64,000 bases of DNA from Pseudidiomarina terrestris (GTDB lineage Bacteria; Pseudomonadota; Gammaproteobacteria; Enterobacterales; Alteromonadaceae), in NCBI RefSeq assembly GCF_030466405.1, contig NZ_JAGGJF010000004.1, forward strand, positions 172,800-236,799, given 5' to 3'. Shown in pieces: positions 46,472-58,242 of the stretch (position 1 is its first letter; each line of letters opens with the position of its first letter). The position numbers and the translations under genes are program-made. Under the pieces are notes generated by a model. It saw only the letters and a list, made by a program, of their open reading frames with translations. It ran no database searches and was not told the DNA's origin.

Positions 46472-46547
46472 TGGTGCCCAGAGGCGGAATCGAACCACCG
46501 ACACGAGGATTTTCAATCCTCTGCTCTACCGACTGAGCTATCTGGGC
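46472..46547 (-). tRNA. tRNA-Phe (GAA)
   Basis: 76 bases including an encoded CCA. Acceptor GCCCAGA pairs with TCTGGGC. The D-arm is AGCTCAGTCGGTAGAGCA. The anticodon arm GAGGA-TTGAAAA-TCCTC carries anticodon GAA (46512-46514 on the plus strand as TTC). The variable loop and T-arm (CGGTGGTTCGATTCCGCC) are normal. Single gene with its own terminator; a candidate metal island lies immediately 3' of it. Confidence 0.98.
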
Positions 46548-46641
46548 AACGGGGCGTATTAAACGAGTTTTTGCGGTCAGAGTCAACCGCTTTTTAGCGA
46601 TTTTCGACCGTTTGCTCAGGAAATACGCAGATTGCTGGTTT

Positions 46642-48558
46642 TTACGCCTTTAAGTAGGTACTGCCCGCCAGACATTTTTCATAATAGTCCGTCCAGCGTA
46701 CGCCTTCCCGCGGGGCGATGTGACCTTTACGAACTTCGCGGTCAATGCACTTTTTCACGGTTTTGGCCATGAAATCGGTGTTGTATTGCATGGTTTCGAG
46801 CACTTTCTCTGCTGAGGTGCCTGGAACCACTTCTTCGATGTAAAAGTCGCCCGGTTCGTCGTCGTGGCAATAGATATGGACCTCGGTCAAACGACCAAAC
46901 AGGTTATGCATATCTCCCATGACATCCTGATAAGCGCCGGTTAAGAACATGCCCACATAGTAGTCTTCGTTTTTGTGAAGCGTATGCATAGGAATGTTGT
47001 CGCTGATCTCTGTGCCTTCGATGTATTTTGAGAGCTTACCGTCGCTGTCGCAGGTGATATCGACGATTGAGCAGCGCACCTCAGGTTTTTCATTTAAACG
47101 GCTTACAGGGACGATAGGCAACACTTGACCGATGGCCCAGGTATCTGCCGCCGACTGGAAAATCGAAAAGTTACACAGATATTGACTGGCCAGCATGTCT
47201 TCGAGCTCTTCCAGTTCCTGAAACACAAAGCTTTCACGATCCAGAGAGCTGTGGATCTCGACCAGAATGCGCCAGTACATGGTATCTAACTTGGCCATCT
47301 CATTGAGCGAGAGAATGCCAAGTTTAAAGGCTTCATAAGCACTTTGTTTGTACGATGCCGCGTCGTTGTAACGCTCCTGCGGGTGCATGTCGGCACTGTT
47401 GACCAGTTCGCGCATGTTACTCACCAGAATATGCTCGCCGTCGCTGGCGCTGATATCAAACTGGGCACCAGTGTTTTTGATTTCACCGACGATATTGGTG
47501 ACGACACAACTATGGTGTGCCGTAATCGCCCGGCCACTTTCGCTAACCAGGTTAGGGTGCGGAACCTGCTCCAGGTCACAAATCTGTTTCACCCCGTAGA
47601 CCACGTCGGCAACGTACTCGTCGGTGGAGTAGTTACGGGAAGAATCTGTGGTTGAGCTGGTGCCATCGTAATCGATACCAAGGCCACCGCCGATATCCAG
47701 ATACTCCAGCGGTACGCCTTCTTTAATCAACTTGGCATACAGGCGTGCACCTTCAGACACCGCTTCTTTGACTTTACGAATGTCGGACATCTGGCTGCCG
47801 ATATGGAAATGAAGCAACTTCGCACAGTCGAGCATGTCTTCTTTTTTCAGCAGTTCGATGATGTTGAGGATCTCGGTAATGCTTAGGCCAAACTTGGCCC
47901 GATCGCCACTTGAGCCGGCCCATTTACCGGAGCTGCGCACCATCATCTTGCTGCGCAGGCCAATCAATGGCTGCACACCGAGCTTTTTCGCCAACGGAAT
48001 CAGCATTTCCAGCTCGCTGAATTTTTCTATGACGATGATCATTCTACGGCGTAACTGACGACCCAGTAGCGCCAGGGTCAGATAGTCTTCATCTTTGTAG
48101 CCGTTCAGCACCGTCAGCGCGTCTGGATTTTCATTGTAGGCAAGCACGGCCATAAGCTCGGGCTTTGAGCCTGCTTCCAGACCATAGTTGTAGGGTTCGC
48201 CGGCGTCGATGATTTCTTCGACCACTTCGCGCATTTGATTCACTTTGATCGGAAATACGCCACTGTACTTGCCGGTGTAGCTGGCTTCTTCAATGGTTCG
48301 CGCAAACGTCTCGTTTAAAATCTCAACTTGTGAGCGCAAAATGTCATGAAAGCGGATGACCGCGGGCAGTTGAATGCCTTCGGCGCGGATTTCATCCAAC
48401 ACGTCTTTCATATCAATAGTGACATCAGGTAGGCGATGATTCGGGGCAATCTGAATATTGCCGCTGTCGCCGATCGAGAAATAGCCCGCGCCCCAGCGTC
48501 GAACGCCGTAGAGTTCTTCTGCGTCGTCGATGGTCCAGTTGCTGTTGCCGTCAGCCAT
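46642..48558 (-). CDS. speA: SpeA biosynthetic arginine decarboxylase
   Basis: A 638-residue PLP enzyme (fold III) that converts arginine to agmatine for putrescine synthesis. The PLP Lys is in 'FPIKVNQMREVVE', with 'HIGSQMSDIRKVKEAVSEGARLYAKL' and 'LDIGGGLGIDYDG' for phosphate binding; the C-terminal Cys/Asp region is present ('VDITCDSDGKL'). Length is near E. coli SpeA (632-658). It starts at the final base of speB (one-base overlap), forming a speB-speA operon with agmatinase first. Confidence 0.96.
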   Translation of the reverse strand: MADGNSNWTIDDAEELYGVRRWGAGYFSIGDSGNIQIAPNHRLPDVTIDMKDVLDEIRAEGIQLPAVIRFHDILRSQVEILNETFARTIEEASYTGKYSGVFPIKVNQMREVVEEIIDAGEPYNYGLEAGSKPELMAVLAYNENPDALTVLNGYKDEDYLTLALLGRQLRRRMIIVIEKFSELEMLIPLAKKLGVQPLIGLRSKMMVRSSGKWAGSSGDRAKFGLSITEILNIIELLKKEDMLDCAKLLHFHIGSQMSDIRKVKEAVSEGARLYAKLIKEGVPLEYLDIGGGLGIDYDGTSSTTDSSRNYSTDEYVADVVYGVKQICDLEQVPHPNLVSESGRAITAHHSCVVTNIVGEIKNTGAQFDISASDGEHILVSNMRELVNSADMHPQERYNDAASYKQSAYEAFKLGILSLNEMAKLDTMYWRILVEIHSSLDRESFVFQELEELEDMLASQYLCNFSIFQSAADTWAIGQVLPIVPVSRLNEKPEVRCSIVDITCDSDGKLSKYIEGTEISDNIPMHTLHKNEDYYVGMFLTGAYQDVMGDMHNLFGRLTEVHIYCHDDEPGDFYIEEVVPGTSAEKVLETMQYNTDFMAKTVKKCIDREVRKGHIAPREGVRWTDYYEKCLAGSTYLKA

Positions 48559-49493
48559 TAGCGGGCTCCTTTTTCATTTAAAACAATCAGTAATTCGCGG
48601 ACGATTTTTGCGGCAAAAACGTCAGAGTTACCTGTAGGGTCAATTTCCGGTGATAGCTCCACAACGTCGGCACCCACCAGGTTCTTTTCGCGTAAAATCT
48701 TCATCAGGCTTACGTACGAATGAAAGTCTTCACCGCCTGGCTCTGGCGTACCCGTACCTGGCAAAAATGAAGGGTCAAAATAATCCAGGTCCAGGGTCAG
48801 GTAAATCGGCCGATCGGCTGCGATAGCCGCTACACTTTCAAGGAAGTCCTTACGCGAGGTGCGTACGGTCTTGTTCTCTTTCATGTATTTGTACTCGTCA
48901 CGCGTACCGGAGCGGATACCGTACTGAATCAGCTGATGGTCTGGACCAAAATGATCAAGGCAACGCCGGATAATCGACGCATGGGAGTAGTGAAAACCCA
49001 GGAATCCATCGCGTAGGTCAGCATGCGCATCCAGGTGCAACAAGACCAGATCGGGATATTGCGCCAGATACTTGCGAATCGGCGCATAAGAAATCGAATG
49101 TTCGCCACCCAGGGTCAGTAAGCGAATGTTGTGCTCGGCTAAATCCAGCTTGCCAAACTGCGCATCAAACTGGTCCGTGGCATGTTGCCATTGGCCTTCG
49201 ATGTCAGTGCCTTCGCCGAGTGACAGGTTGCCAAGATCGTAGAAGGGCAGATCAAAGAGATCTGCGTCCAAATAAGGCGAATAGGATTCGATATCCTCAG
49301 ATACCGCGCGCAGCCCATCGGGGCCATTGCGCGTTCCCTTACGGAAACAGGCGGTGCCATCAAAACCAAAACCAATCATGTGCGTGGCATTGGCGTGAAT
49401 AGTTCCATCAACTTTGGCGCCAAAAAATTCGCGCACAGGGGTTAATGTCTCAATTTGTACGGGTGTTACCGCATCAGTTGATTGTTGATTCAA
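48558..49493 (-). CDS. speB: SpeB agmatinase
   Basis: A 311-residue ureohydrolase that splits agmatine to putrescine and urea. The binuclear Mn site is intact: 'TLGGEHSISY', 'LLHLDAHADLRDG' and 'YLTLDLDYFDPSFLPGTGTPEPGG'. The start is a TTG 8 bases after a very strong GGAGGT; another TTG two codons upstream touches that site and is less likely. It works with SpeA encoded directly downstream. Arginase or guanidinobutyrase specificity is less likely given speA. Confidence 0.92.
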   Translation of the reverse strand: MNQQSTDAVTPVQIETLTPVREFFGAKVDGTIHANATHMIGFGFDGTACFRKGTRNGPDGLRAVSEDIESYSPYLDADLFDLPFYDLGNLSLGEGTDIEGQWQHATDQFDAQFGKLDLAEHNIRLLTLGGEHSISYAPIRKYLAQYPDLVLLHLDAHADLRDGFLGFHYSHASIIRRCLDHFGPDHQLIQYGIRSGTRDEYKYMKENKTVRTSRKDFLESVAAIAADRPIYLTLDLDYFDPSFLPGTGTPEPGGEDFHSYVSLMKILREKNLVGADVVELSPEIDPTGNSDVFAAKIVRELLIVLNEKGAR

Positions 49494-49584
49494 AATCAAT
49501 CACCTCCGTCGTTGCAACAGGGCAGCAAGGGCAGTTTTACAAGGGCGCATATTATCAGCGTAAAAGCCCCGGAATGCTACTCCT

Positions 49585-50619
49585 TTACTGCGTATTCATA
49601 CGAGGATTTTTCTTCACTGGATTAAAGATTTCATGCTGAATGCGCAGCAAGTTGCTCGCGAGCGGATTTTTCTTTTCCCAGGTATCGCGCAACGGCACAT
49701 CCACGCACTGATTTGCGCGCATGCCGGCCATGACCCGATGCTTGCCCTGCAGAATCAGCTCGATGGCATGAACACCAAGCTCGGAGGCCAGTATCCGGTC
49801 TGCAGGAGCAGGCGGACCACCGCGTTGAATGTGGCCAAGTAAACAGGGGCGGCACGGCAGGTCGTATTCGGCGTCGAGCTGTTCAGCGAGGGCGACTGCA
49901 CCACCGGGCCATTGATGTTCACTCAGTACCATGACGTAGCTGCCTTCGCCGCGAATTTCTTTTACCCGCTGGATATGTTTGACCAAGGCACTGACGGTGA
50001 GGGGTTTGTCCTTTTGTAACTCCGGCAATACCACGCGTTCTGCGCCAGCGGCCGTTGCACTACCAAGACCGATGAAGCCTGCTTCACGGCCCATGACTTC
50101 AACAATAAATACCCGATCCATGGCATCCGCGGTATCGCGGATCTTATCCAGCGCATCCATGGCGATGGTTACAGCGGTGGCATAGCCTATGGTTGCGTCG
50201 GTGCCATACAAGTCATTGTCGATGGTGCCCGGCACGCCAATAATTTGCCCTTGCCAGTGATTGGCTAAATGGTCAGCGCCACGAAAGGAACCGTCACCGC
50301 CGATGATCACCAGTGCGTCGATATTCAGCGCCTCAAGATTAGCCGCAGCTTCGGTCGCTGCGCTTTCTTCTTTAAAGCGTTGGCAGCGCGCGCTTTTGAT
50401 GATGGTGCCTGAGTATTGCAGCACATGGAGCACATCTTTGGGCTTCATCGTCAGGTATTCATTGTCCAGTAATCCTTGGTAACCATGTCGAAACGCGATA
50501 ACTTCGATACCATAATGATCAGCGGCAAGCACGACCGCGCGCAACGCGGCATTCATTCCTGGTGCGTCACCACCACTGGTGAGCACTGCAATCCGTTGTA
50601 TTTTTTTGCTGACAGACAC
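49585..50619 (-). CDS. pfkA: 6-phosphofructokinase
   Basis: A 344-residue ATP-dependent glycolytic kinase (fructose 6-phosphate to fructose 1,6-bisphosphate). Motifs are 'VLTSGGDAPGMNAAL', 'IIGGDGSFRGA', 'GTIDNDLYGTDATIGYATA' (catalytic Asp) and 'EVMGREAGFIG'. The GTG start has AGGAG 10 bases upstream. A C-terminal tail of about 20 residues beyond E. coli PfkA ('NPVKKNPRMNTQ') is unusual but harmless-looking. Confidence 0.95.
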   Translation of the reverse strand: MSVSKKIQRIAVLTSGGDAPGMNAALRAVVLAADHYGIEVIAFRHGYQGLLDNEYLTMKPKDVLHVLQYSGTIIKSARCQRFKEESAATEAAANLEALNIDALVIIGGDGSFRGADHLANHWQGQIIGVPGTIDNDLYGTDATIGYATAVTIAMDALDKIRDTADAMDRVFIVEVMGREAGFIGLGSATAAGAERVVLPELQKDKPLTVSALVKHIQRVKEIRGEGSYVMVLSEHQWPGGAVALAEQLDAEYDLPCRPCLLGHIQRGGPPAPADRILASELGVHAIELILQGKHRVMAGMRANQCVDVPLRDTWEKKNPLASNLLRIQHEIFNPVKKNPRMNTQ

Positions 50620-50703
50620 CGACGGCTTACTCCTCTGTATTGCCTGACGTTAAGTATTTGGTAAGCTTATCGAACTACAGCGGAATAACAAGCGAAGGGG
50701 CTC

Positions 50704-51759
50704 ATGAGCAACGAAAAAAAACGATCAGCTGAGGCAATGACCAACTGGGCGATACGCTGTCTGGAACAGCAAGGTGCGACAAGAGACGTCGCACAAAGCA
50801 TGGCATCGCACCTGGTTGCCGGTGATTTACTGGGCTTCAGAACCCACGGTCTGCTGCGGCTACGCTATAACTTACAGGCGTTAGCCAAGGGAGCGACCAA
50901 AGGCGCAGGGCAGCCAGAGGTGATTGAGCGCCGGGCGGCCATTCAGCTTTGGGATGCGGATTTACTCTCCGGGTTATATGTACTTCCCCTGGCGATTTCC
51001 CGCGCCATCGATATGGCGCGCGACTACGGTACCGGCACTTTGGTTATCCGCCGTGCTCAGCATGTGGCTGCGCTGGCGGTGTACCTGGAGCAGGCCACGC
51101 AGGCCGGTATGTTGATCCAGATGATGTGCAGTACGCCGGCGCAGGAAGTGGTGGCTCCTCATGGCGCCAAATCCGCATGTTTCTCACCCAATCCGTTTGC
51201 TATTGGCGTGCCCACCGCCGGGCAACCCGTATTGCTCGACATGAGCTTGTCGATGACCGCTGCGGGCAAAGTACGTACGGCGCTGGCCGAAGGATGTCAA
51301 CTGCCGTACCCGGCACTGATCACGCCAGCTGGCGATTACAGCTGTGATCCGCAAACCTTTGTTGCCGAAAAACCCAGCGTGTTGGCGAGTTTAGGCGGTG
51401 AACAGTTGGGCTATAAAGGCACTGGGCTGAATCTGTTTAGTGAGTTCTGGACCTTAGGTCTGAGTAATTACGGTCGCGCTGACGCGGCAGCCGAAGACGG
51501 CGATGCCAATACGGTGTGGCTGCAGGTTGTTGATCCGACTGCCTTGATGACGGCTGGAGCTTTTGAGCGACAAGCGCAGCAATTGGTTAATGCGGTGAAG
51601 GCCGCCGAACCTATTGATCCGAATCAGCCTGTGCGGGTGCCAGGCGAAGGTGCGTTAGCCACGCGGGAGCGGCAGTTGCGGCAGGGCATCAGCTACAGCG
51701 CAGCCACCTGGCGTCAATTAGAGTGGTGCGCTGAGTTTTGTCAGCAGCCGTTACCCTGA
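50704..51759 (+). CDS. Ldh2-family malate/lactate/ureidoglycolate dehydrogenase-like oxidoreductase
   Basis: A 351-residue NAD(P)-dependent oxidoreductase of the Ldh_2 family (unlike classical lactate dehydrogenases). Typical stretches are 'DLLGFRTHGLLRLRYNLQAL', 'IRRAQHVAALAVYLEQA' (catalytic His), 'ACFSPNPFAIGVPTAG', 'LDMSLSMTAAGKVR' and 'LGGEQLGYKGTGLNLFSE'. Members act on 2-oxo/2-hydroxy acids such as malate, lactate, ureidoglycolate or cyclic imines; I cannot choose from sequence. GAAGGGGC precedes the ATG. It converges on pdxH with one base between the stops. Confidence 0.85.
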   Translation: MSNEKKRSAEAMTNWAIRCLEQQGATRDVAQSMASHLVAGDLLGFRTHGLLRLRYNLQALAKGATKGAGQPEVIERRAAIQLWDADLLSGLYVLPLAISRAIDMARDYGTGTLVIRRAQHVAALAVYLEQATQAGMLIQMMCSTPAQEVVAPHGAKSACFSPNPFAIGVPTAGQPVLLDMSLSMTAAGKVRTALAEGCQLPYPALITPAGDYSCDPQTFVAEKPSVLASLGGEQLGYKGTGLNLFSEFWTLGLSNYGRADAAAEDGDANTVWLQVVDPTALMTAGAFERQAQQLVNAVKAAEPIDPNQPVRVPGEGALATRERQLRQGISYSAATWRQLEWCAEFCQQPLP

Positions 51760-51760
51760 A

Positions 51761-52402
51761 TCAGGGCTGCAGGCGTTCTATGGTCCAGCTTCCTGCTGCG
51801 TCGCGTTGATAAATAAAACGGTCGTGCAGACGGAATCTGCCACCTTGCCAGAATTCGAAATAGTCAGGGCAGACCCGGTAGCCGCCCCAGCTTTCTGGCA
51901 TAGGAATGGTTTTGCCTTCATAACGTTCAGTAAGGTCGTGATACACCTGCTCGAGTTCCGTGCGCGAACCAATGGTTTCACTTTGCTGTGATGCGAGTGC
52001 ACCGAGCTGGCTGGTGCGCGGACGGCTGTGAAAGTAGGCTTCACTTACCGCCCGATCAACTTTTTCGACCTGACCTTCAATACGTACCTGCTGTTCCAGC
52101 GGCAGCCAGGAAAAGTGCATCGACGCCTTATTATTGGCGGCCAGGTCGTGACCTTTCTGACTGGCGTAATTGGTGTAAAACACGAAGCCGTTGGCATCGA
52201 GATCTTTCATTAGCACGATACGTTGGTGCGGTTGCCCTTGGGCATTCACTGTCGCCAGTGTAAAGGCAGTTGGATCAGGCAGAACCGCAGCTTCTTTTGC
52301 TGCGGCAAACCAGGATTCAAACTGTTTAAACGGATCATCGTTAAGAACCGAGCGGCGCAATTGCGCCCGCTCATAATCCCGACGTTCATCGTGCAACTTC
52401 AT
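51761..52402 (-). CDS. pdxH: PdxH pyridoxine/pyridoxamine 5'-phosphate oxidase
   Basis: A 213-residue FMN enzyme making pyridoxal 5'-phosphate. N-terminal 'ERRDYERAQLRRSVLNDDPFKQFESW', FMN-binding 'PHQRIVLMKDLDANGFVFYTNYASQKG' and 'FSWLPLEQQVRIEGQVEKV', and C-terminal 'EFWQGGRFRLHDRFIYQRD...LQP' are standard. Length equals E. coli PdxH (218). It lies 2 bases after the YtcJ-like amidohydrolase and probably shares its transcript. Confidence 0.97.
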   Translation of the reverse strand: MKLHDERRDYERAQLRRSVLNDDPFKQFESWFAAAKEAAVLPDPTAFTLATVNAQGQPHQRIVLMKDLDANGFVFYTNYASQKGHDLAANNKASMHFSWLPLEQQVRIEGQVEKVDRAVSEAYFHSRPRTSQLGALASQQSETIGSRTELEQVYHDLTERYEGKTIPMPESWGGYRVCPDYFEFWQGGRFRLHDRFIYQRDAAGSWTIERLQP

Positions 52403-52404
52403 AA

Positions 52405-54078
52405 TTACTCCTGAGTGTAGACGTTTTCACCAGCAACATAGGTCGCCAGTACATCGGCGCGCCATAGTTTATCGCTGGTTACGGCAAATGGATCTTGATC
52501 CAGGACAATAAAATCAGCCCATTTGCCCGGCTCAAGGCTACCTAGTTGTTGTTCCTGGCCTGAGGCATAGGCTGCATCAAGCGTGAACGCACGTAGCGCC
52601 TGCTCAAGGGTCATTGCTTCGTGGGCGTACCAGCCACCCTGGGGCTGATTATCGCGGTCCTGGCGAGTTACCGCAGCGTGGACACCAAAGAATGGATTGG
52701 ATAATTCCACCGGGAAGTCAGAGCCGGCGGCAACGATAGTGCCCTGGTCAAGGAAGGTTTGCCAGGCATAAGCGCCCTGCATACGTTCTTTACCAATACG
52801 GTCTTCCGCCATGTTTTTGTCTGACGTTGCGTGAGTGGGCTGCATGGATGCGATGATATTCAGCTCCTTAAAGCGCGGAATATCGTCCGGATGAACCACC
52901 TGTGAATGCTCGATGCGATGGCGCAGGTTACGGCCGCCGATGGTGGCATAGGCTTTTGCAAATTTATCCAGCGCAATACGGTTGGCACGATCACCAATCG
53001 CATGGATGTTGATCTGAAAGCCATGCGGGATAATAAGTTCGAACAGTTGCTCGATATCAGTCGGTTGAGTCACCAACAAACCACGCGTATTGGGGGCATC
53101 GCTGTACGGGTCAATTAACGCCGCACCACGGCTACCTAGCGCGCCATCGGTATAGATTTTGACACTGGCAACGGTCAGGCTGTCGTCTTCGGTGGTAATA
53201 GGGCCGTCAGCGAGCAGGTCAGGTAAACGCGGCTCAGATGCGCTTAACATGGCGTAAACCCGCACTGGCATGTTGCCTTCTGCGGCAAGCTGTTGGTACA
53301 CCGCAAGATTGGTTGCATCGACACCTGCATCGTGAACACCGGTAATACCTTCTGAAACCAGATGGTCGAAGGCTGTCACTAACGCCCGACGGTAGTACTC
53401 TGCGTTCTTCGCTGGCATTTGGCTCTCTACCAGCGCCATAGCATTGTCAACCAGCACGCCAGTTGGCTCGCCACTGGCGTCGCGGATAATTTCTCCACCC
53501 TCGGGGCTGACTGTTTCTGCGGTAATGCCGGCCAGCTCAAGAGCTTTGCTGTTGGCCCAGCCCGCGTGCCCATCGACCCGGGTTAACCAGACGGGACGGT
53601 CGGCGATGAATTCATCGAGACTTTTCGCCGTGGGAAACGAGCGCTCGCTCCAGTTTTCCTGGTTCCAGCCGCGGCCGACCACCCAAGGACCCATTTCGGC
53701 AGCGGCAAAATCAGCGACGCGGGCAACCGCATCCTGCTCGCTGGCTGCGTTACGCAGATCCACCTGAATCAAATTTTCACCTAAGCCCAGCATATGGCCA
53801 TGGGCATCGATGATACCGGGCAGCAGGGTTTTGCCCTGTAAGTCAACCTTTTGCGTTGTGGCAGGATTTAAACTGGCTTGAATCGACGCCAAAGTGCCAA
53901 CGGCGGCCACCTTTCCGTCGGTGACCAGCATGGCGTCAAACTCTTTCAGTACCGCGCCGTTACCGGGTTCACCCGTCAGCGTATAGCCATTGAAATTATG
54001 ATAAAGGACCGTTTGCGCACTAGCGGCAAACGAAATAAAGAAGACAACTAAAGCTAACAACGAAGAAACAATTCGCAT
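52405..54078 (-). CDS. Exported YtcJ-like amidohydrolase
   Basis: A 557-residue metal-dependent hydrolase of the YtcJ/amidohydrolase_3 type. A signal peptide (MRIVSSLLALVVFFISFAAS-AQ) directs export. Motifs: 'LLPGIIDAHGHMLGLG' (HxH), 'VGRGWNQENW', 'VKIYTDGALGSRGAAL' (Lys), 'QINIHAIGDRANRIAL', 'RHRIEHSQVVHPDDIPRFK', 'VAAGSDFPVELSNPF' (Asp) and 'LGSLEPGKWADFIVLD'. The substrate is unknown. It is the third exported amidohydrolase in the window, after those at 16371 and 33520. Confidence 0.9.
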   Translation of the reverse strand: MRIVSSLLALVVFFISFAASAQTVLYHNFNGYTLTGEPGNGAVLKEFDAMLVTDGKVAAVGTLASIQASLNPATTQKVDLQGKTLLPGIIDAHGHMLGLGENLIQVDLRNAASEQDAVARVADFAAAEMGPWVVGRGWNQENWSERSFPTAKSLDEFIADRPVWLTRVDGHAGWANSKALELAGITAETVSPEGGEIIRDASGEPTGVLVDNAMALVESQMPAKNAEYYRRALVTAFDHLVSEGITGVHDAGVDATNLAVYQQLAAEGNMPVRVYAMLSASEPRLPDLLADGPITTEDDSLTVASVKIYTDGALGSRGAALIDPYSDAPNTRGLLVTQPTDIEQLFELIIPHGFQINIHAIGDRANRIALDKFAKAYATIGGRNLRHRIEHSQVVHPDDIPRFKELNIIASMQPTHATSDKNMAEDRIGKERMQGAYAWQTFLDQGTIVAAGSDFPVELSNPFFGVHAAVTRQDRDNQPQGGWYAHEAMTLEQALRAFTLDAAYASGQEQQLGSLEPGKWADFIVLDQDPFAVTSDKLWRADVLATYVAGENVYTQE

Positions 54079-54223
54079 GGGGTTCTCTCTGTTTGTTTAT
54101 ACTTACTTACAATTAGGCAACAGTTTTGGTGTAATAAACTTATCAAGTGTGTACACTACCTAGTCAAAGGCCGTAACGAAAGTTATATTACGACGAATTA
54201 GGGTTTTGAATTTTGGGGCTGCC

Positions 54224-54850
54224 ATGAAGATTCTCATTATCGATTCACAGTTTTTTACTCGTGCTGGTCTAATTCACCTATGCACCAGTTACACTTCGGA
54301 TGTCTCGATCTTCGAGGCTCCTACCTTTGAGCTTGCCACTGATTACCTAAAACACAGTAGCCAGTATAATTTAATTTTTCTGGATATGGATTTACCAGAC
54401 GCAGAAATCAGACCGTCCCTCGCATTCATCAAAAAATATGCACCGACAGCCCATATCGTTTTGTATTGTTGGTCGCGACCCATGTCTGAAATTCGTCAAG
54501 CTCTCGCCTCTGGCGTCCGTAGCTATCTTCCTAAAGATACCAGTGCAGAGGATGCCAAGCTAGCAATACGGGCATTACTGAAAAACGATCGCTATCTACC
54601 TGATGAGTCGCGCTTAAGTGAACTCGCTCCACGGAACTCGCAGGCTGAAAGTTTCCTCTCGCCGCGGCAACTGGAAATCATGCAGCTGCTCGCCCAGGGC
54701 TTATCCAACAAAGAGATTGCCACCATCCTCGGTATTACCGAAGGGACGATCCGCGTGCATTTATCTGCTATCTTTAAGGCTATTAAGGTTTCAAATCGTA
54801 CTGAGGCAACGCTTTGGTACTTGTTACGTCAAAAACGCCTGGTGAGTTAA
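54224..54850 (+). CDS. NarL/LuxR-type response regulator
   Basis: A 208-residue regulator. The ATG at 54224 follows GGGG and starts 'MKILIIDSQFFTRAGL'; an upstream TTG adds six residues. The receiver domain keeps the phospho-acceptor Asp54 ('IFLDMDLPD') and Lys in 'SYLPKDTSAED', but the usual acidic pair is reduced to one Asp (IDSQ). The LuxR helix-turn-helix is intact ('LSPRQLEIMQLLAQGLSNKEIATILGI'...'TIRVHLSAIFKAI'). No sensor kinase is adjacent. One base separates its stop from the DUF1285 gene, so the two form an operon. Confidence 0.88.
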   Translation: MKILIIDSQFFTRAGLIHLCTSYTSDVSIFEAPTFELATDYLKHSSQYNLIFLDMDLPDAEIRPSLAFIKKYAPTAHIVLYCWSRPMSEIRQALASGVRSYLPKDTSAEDAKLAIRALLKNDRYLPDESRLSELAPRNSQAESFLSPRQLEIMQLLAQGLSNKEIATILGITEGTIRVHLSAIFKAIKVSNRTEATLWYLLRQKRLVS

Positions 54851-54851
54851 T

Positions 54852-55370
54852 ATGCAATTAGAGCAGCTTCTAAAGTCATTAGAACTGCGCAACCATGCAC
54901 CGACAGACCAGTGGGACCCACCGTATTGCGGTGAAATCCCATTACATATCGATGAGAAAGGTGACTGGTTTTATCAAAATTCGCGCATTAAAAGACAACA
55001 ACTGGTTAAGCTATTCGCTTCCGTACTTGTTCAGGAAAATGGCGATTTCTTTCTAATCACACCAGCGGAAAGAGTAAAGATTTCCGTTGCTGACGCTCCT
55101 TTTATTGTCACTGAATGGAAGTCCGTTACTGCGCCAGAATCGCCGGTAATACAGGTAACAACCAACATTGGCAGTCAATACCCTCTGTCCGAAGATTACC
55201 CTCTGTTGATTAAAAATGCTGTGCCTTATGTGCAACTGGATCATGGCTTGCAGGCCAAAGTCCATCGCAACGTTTATTACCAATGGGTAGAGGCCGCAAC
55301 AATTGATCCAGAGTCCGATGAGGTTGTACTTAAGAGTGGCACTAGCCGGTTCATTTTAGGCCAAATTTAA
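54852..55370 (+). CDS. DUF1285 family protein
   Basis: A 172-residue cytoplasmic protein of the DUF1285 family. It is recognised by 'PPYCGEIPLHIDEKGDWFYQNSRIKRQQLVKLFASVL', then 'GDFFLITPAERVKISVADAPF' and the C-terminal 'DEVVLKSGTSRFILG'. The fold is known from structures of homologues, but the function is not established to my knowledge. It is translationally linked to the LuxR-type regulator and precedes nadE-glnB by 74 bases, which hold a TATATT -10-like element. Confidence 0.85.
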   Translation: MQLEQLLKSLELRNHAPTDQWDPPYCGEIPLHIDEKGDWFYQNSRIKRQQLVKLFASVLVQENGDFFLITPAERVKISVADAPFIVTEWKSVTAPESPVIQVTTNIGSQYPLSEDYPLLIKNAVPYVQLDHGLQAKVHRNVYYQWVEAATIDPESDEVVLKSGTSRFILGQI

Positions 55371-55444
55371 GCGATGAATTTGCTCGCTGAGGGAGCCTGC
55401 TATATTATGCGCTGCTTAGTTTAGCGTAAAGGTACAGACGCCCT

Positions 55445-57474
<2,030 letters not shown>

Positions 57475-57486
57475 GCAGCGGGTTGT

Positions 57487-58242
57487 TTAAAGGTAGTCAC
57501 TACCTGGGAAGTTCGCCTGCAGGGTTGCACGAGCATTATCGCGCATTTCGGTAAGGCCTAATTCATCATAACTTTGCATCATGATCGCCAGAGCATCTTC
57601 TGTCGCGGCCACATTGGCGTAGTTCTCCAACACATATTTAGCGCGGTTGGCAGCGGCTAACCATGCTTCTCGTTTGAGGTAGTAGCGAGCCACTGCGAGT
57701 TCATATTTTGCCAGGCGACTTTTAATCGCAACCATGCGTTGTTTGGCATCTGCTGCATACTTGGAATCAGGGAATTGCTGTAGCAGGCGAGCAAAGTCAT
57801 TAAAGGCTTCTTCTGCTTTACTGGGATCCCGATCGGAGCGGTCGATACCTACTAAATCTTGTATGGTGTTCGAGTCAGCCCGGTGGTTGACCAGGCCGCG
57901 CATGTACATCACGTAATCAAGATTAGGGTGATTCGGGTTCAACTGCATGAAACGGTCAATTTCAGCCAACGCTTTGTCAATGTTGCCTAATTTGTAATAC
58001 ACGTAAATCCGATCCATTTGCACTTGATGCGCATAAGGGCCGAACGGGTAACGGGTCGCGTGCTGCTGCAGGATTTCCTGTGCGGTGCTGAAGTTACCGG
58101 AAGCAATATTGGATTGAGCGCGCTGGTACAGTGCATCAGCGTCGTTCAGGACTCGGGAATCGAGCGCTTCATCGTCTGGCGAACTTGAGCATGCTGCGAG
58201 CATGACGGATAAAGCTAAAAGCAGGCTAATACGCAGTTTCAT
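57487..58242 (-). CDS. bamD: BamD outer-membrane protein assembly lipoprotein
   Basis: A 251-residue lipoprotein of the BAM complex that helps BamA insert beta-barrel proteins. The signal 'MKLRISLLLALSVMLAACSSSP' ends at a lipobox (LAAC). The rest is TPR-like helices: 'ADALYQRAQSNIASGNFSTAQEILQQ', 'YVYYKLGNIDKALAEIDRFMQLNPNHP' and 'EEAFNDFARLLQQFPDSKYA'. 'YVMYMRGLVNH' is a BamD hallmark. Divergent from rluD, as in E. coli. Confidence 0.95.
   Translation of the reverse strand: MKLRISLLLALSVMLAACSSSPDDEALDSRVLNDADALYQRAQSNIASGNFSTAQEILQQHATRYPFGPYAHQVQMDRIYVYYKLGNIDKALAEIDRFMQLNPNHPNLDYVMYMRGLVNHRADSNTIQDLVGIDRSDRDPSKAEEAFNDFARLLQQFPDSKYAADAKQRMVAIKSRLAKYELAVARYYLKREAWLAAANRAKYVLENYANVAATEDALAIMMQSYDELGLTEMRDNARATLQANFPGSDYL

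Noticed and set aside
46563..46600. Terminator for speA
   Set aside because: The GCGGT/ACCGC hairpin has its usable T-run on the plus strand; on the minus strand, where speA is read, it is followed by A residues.
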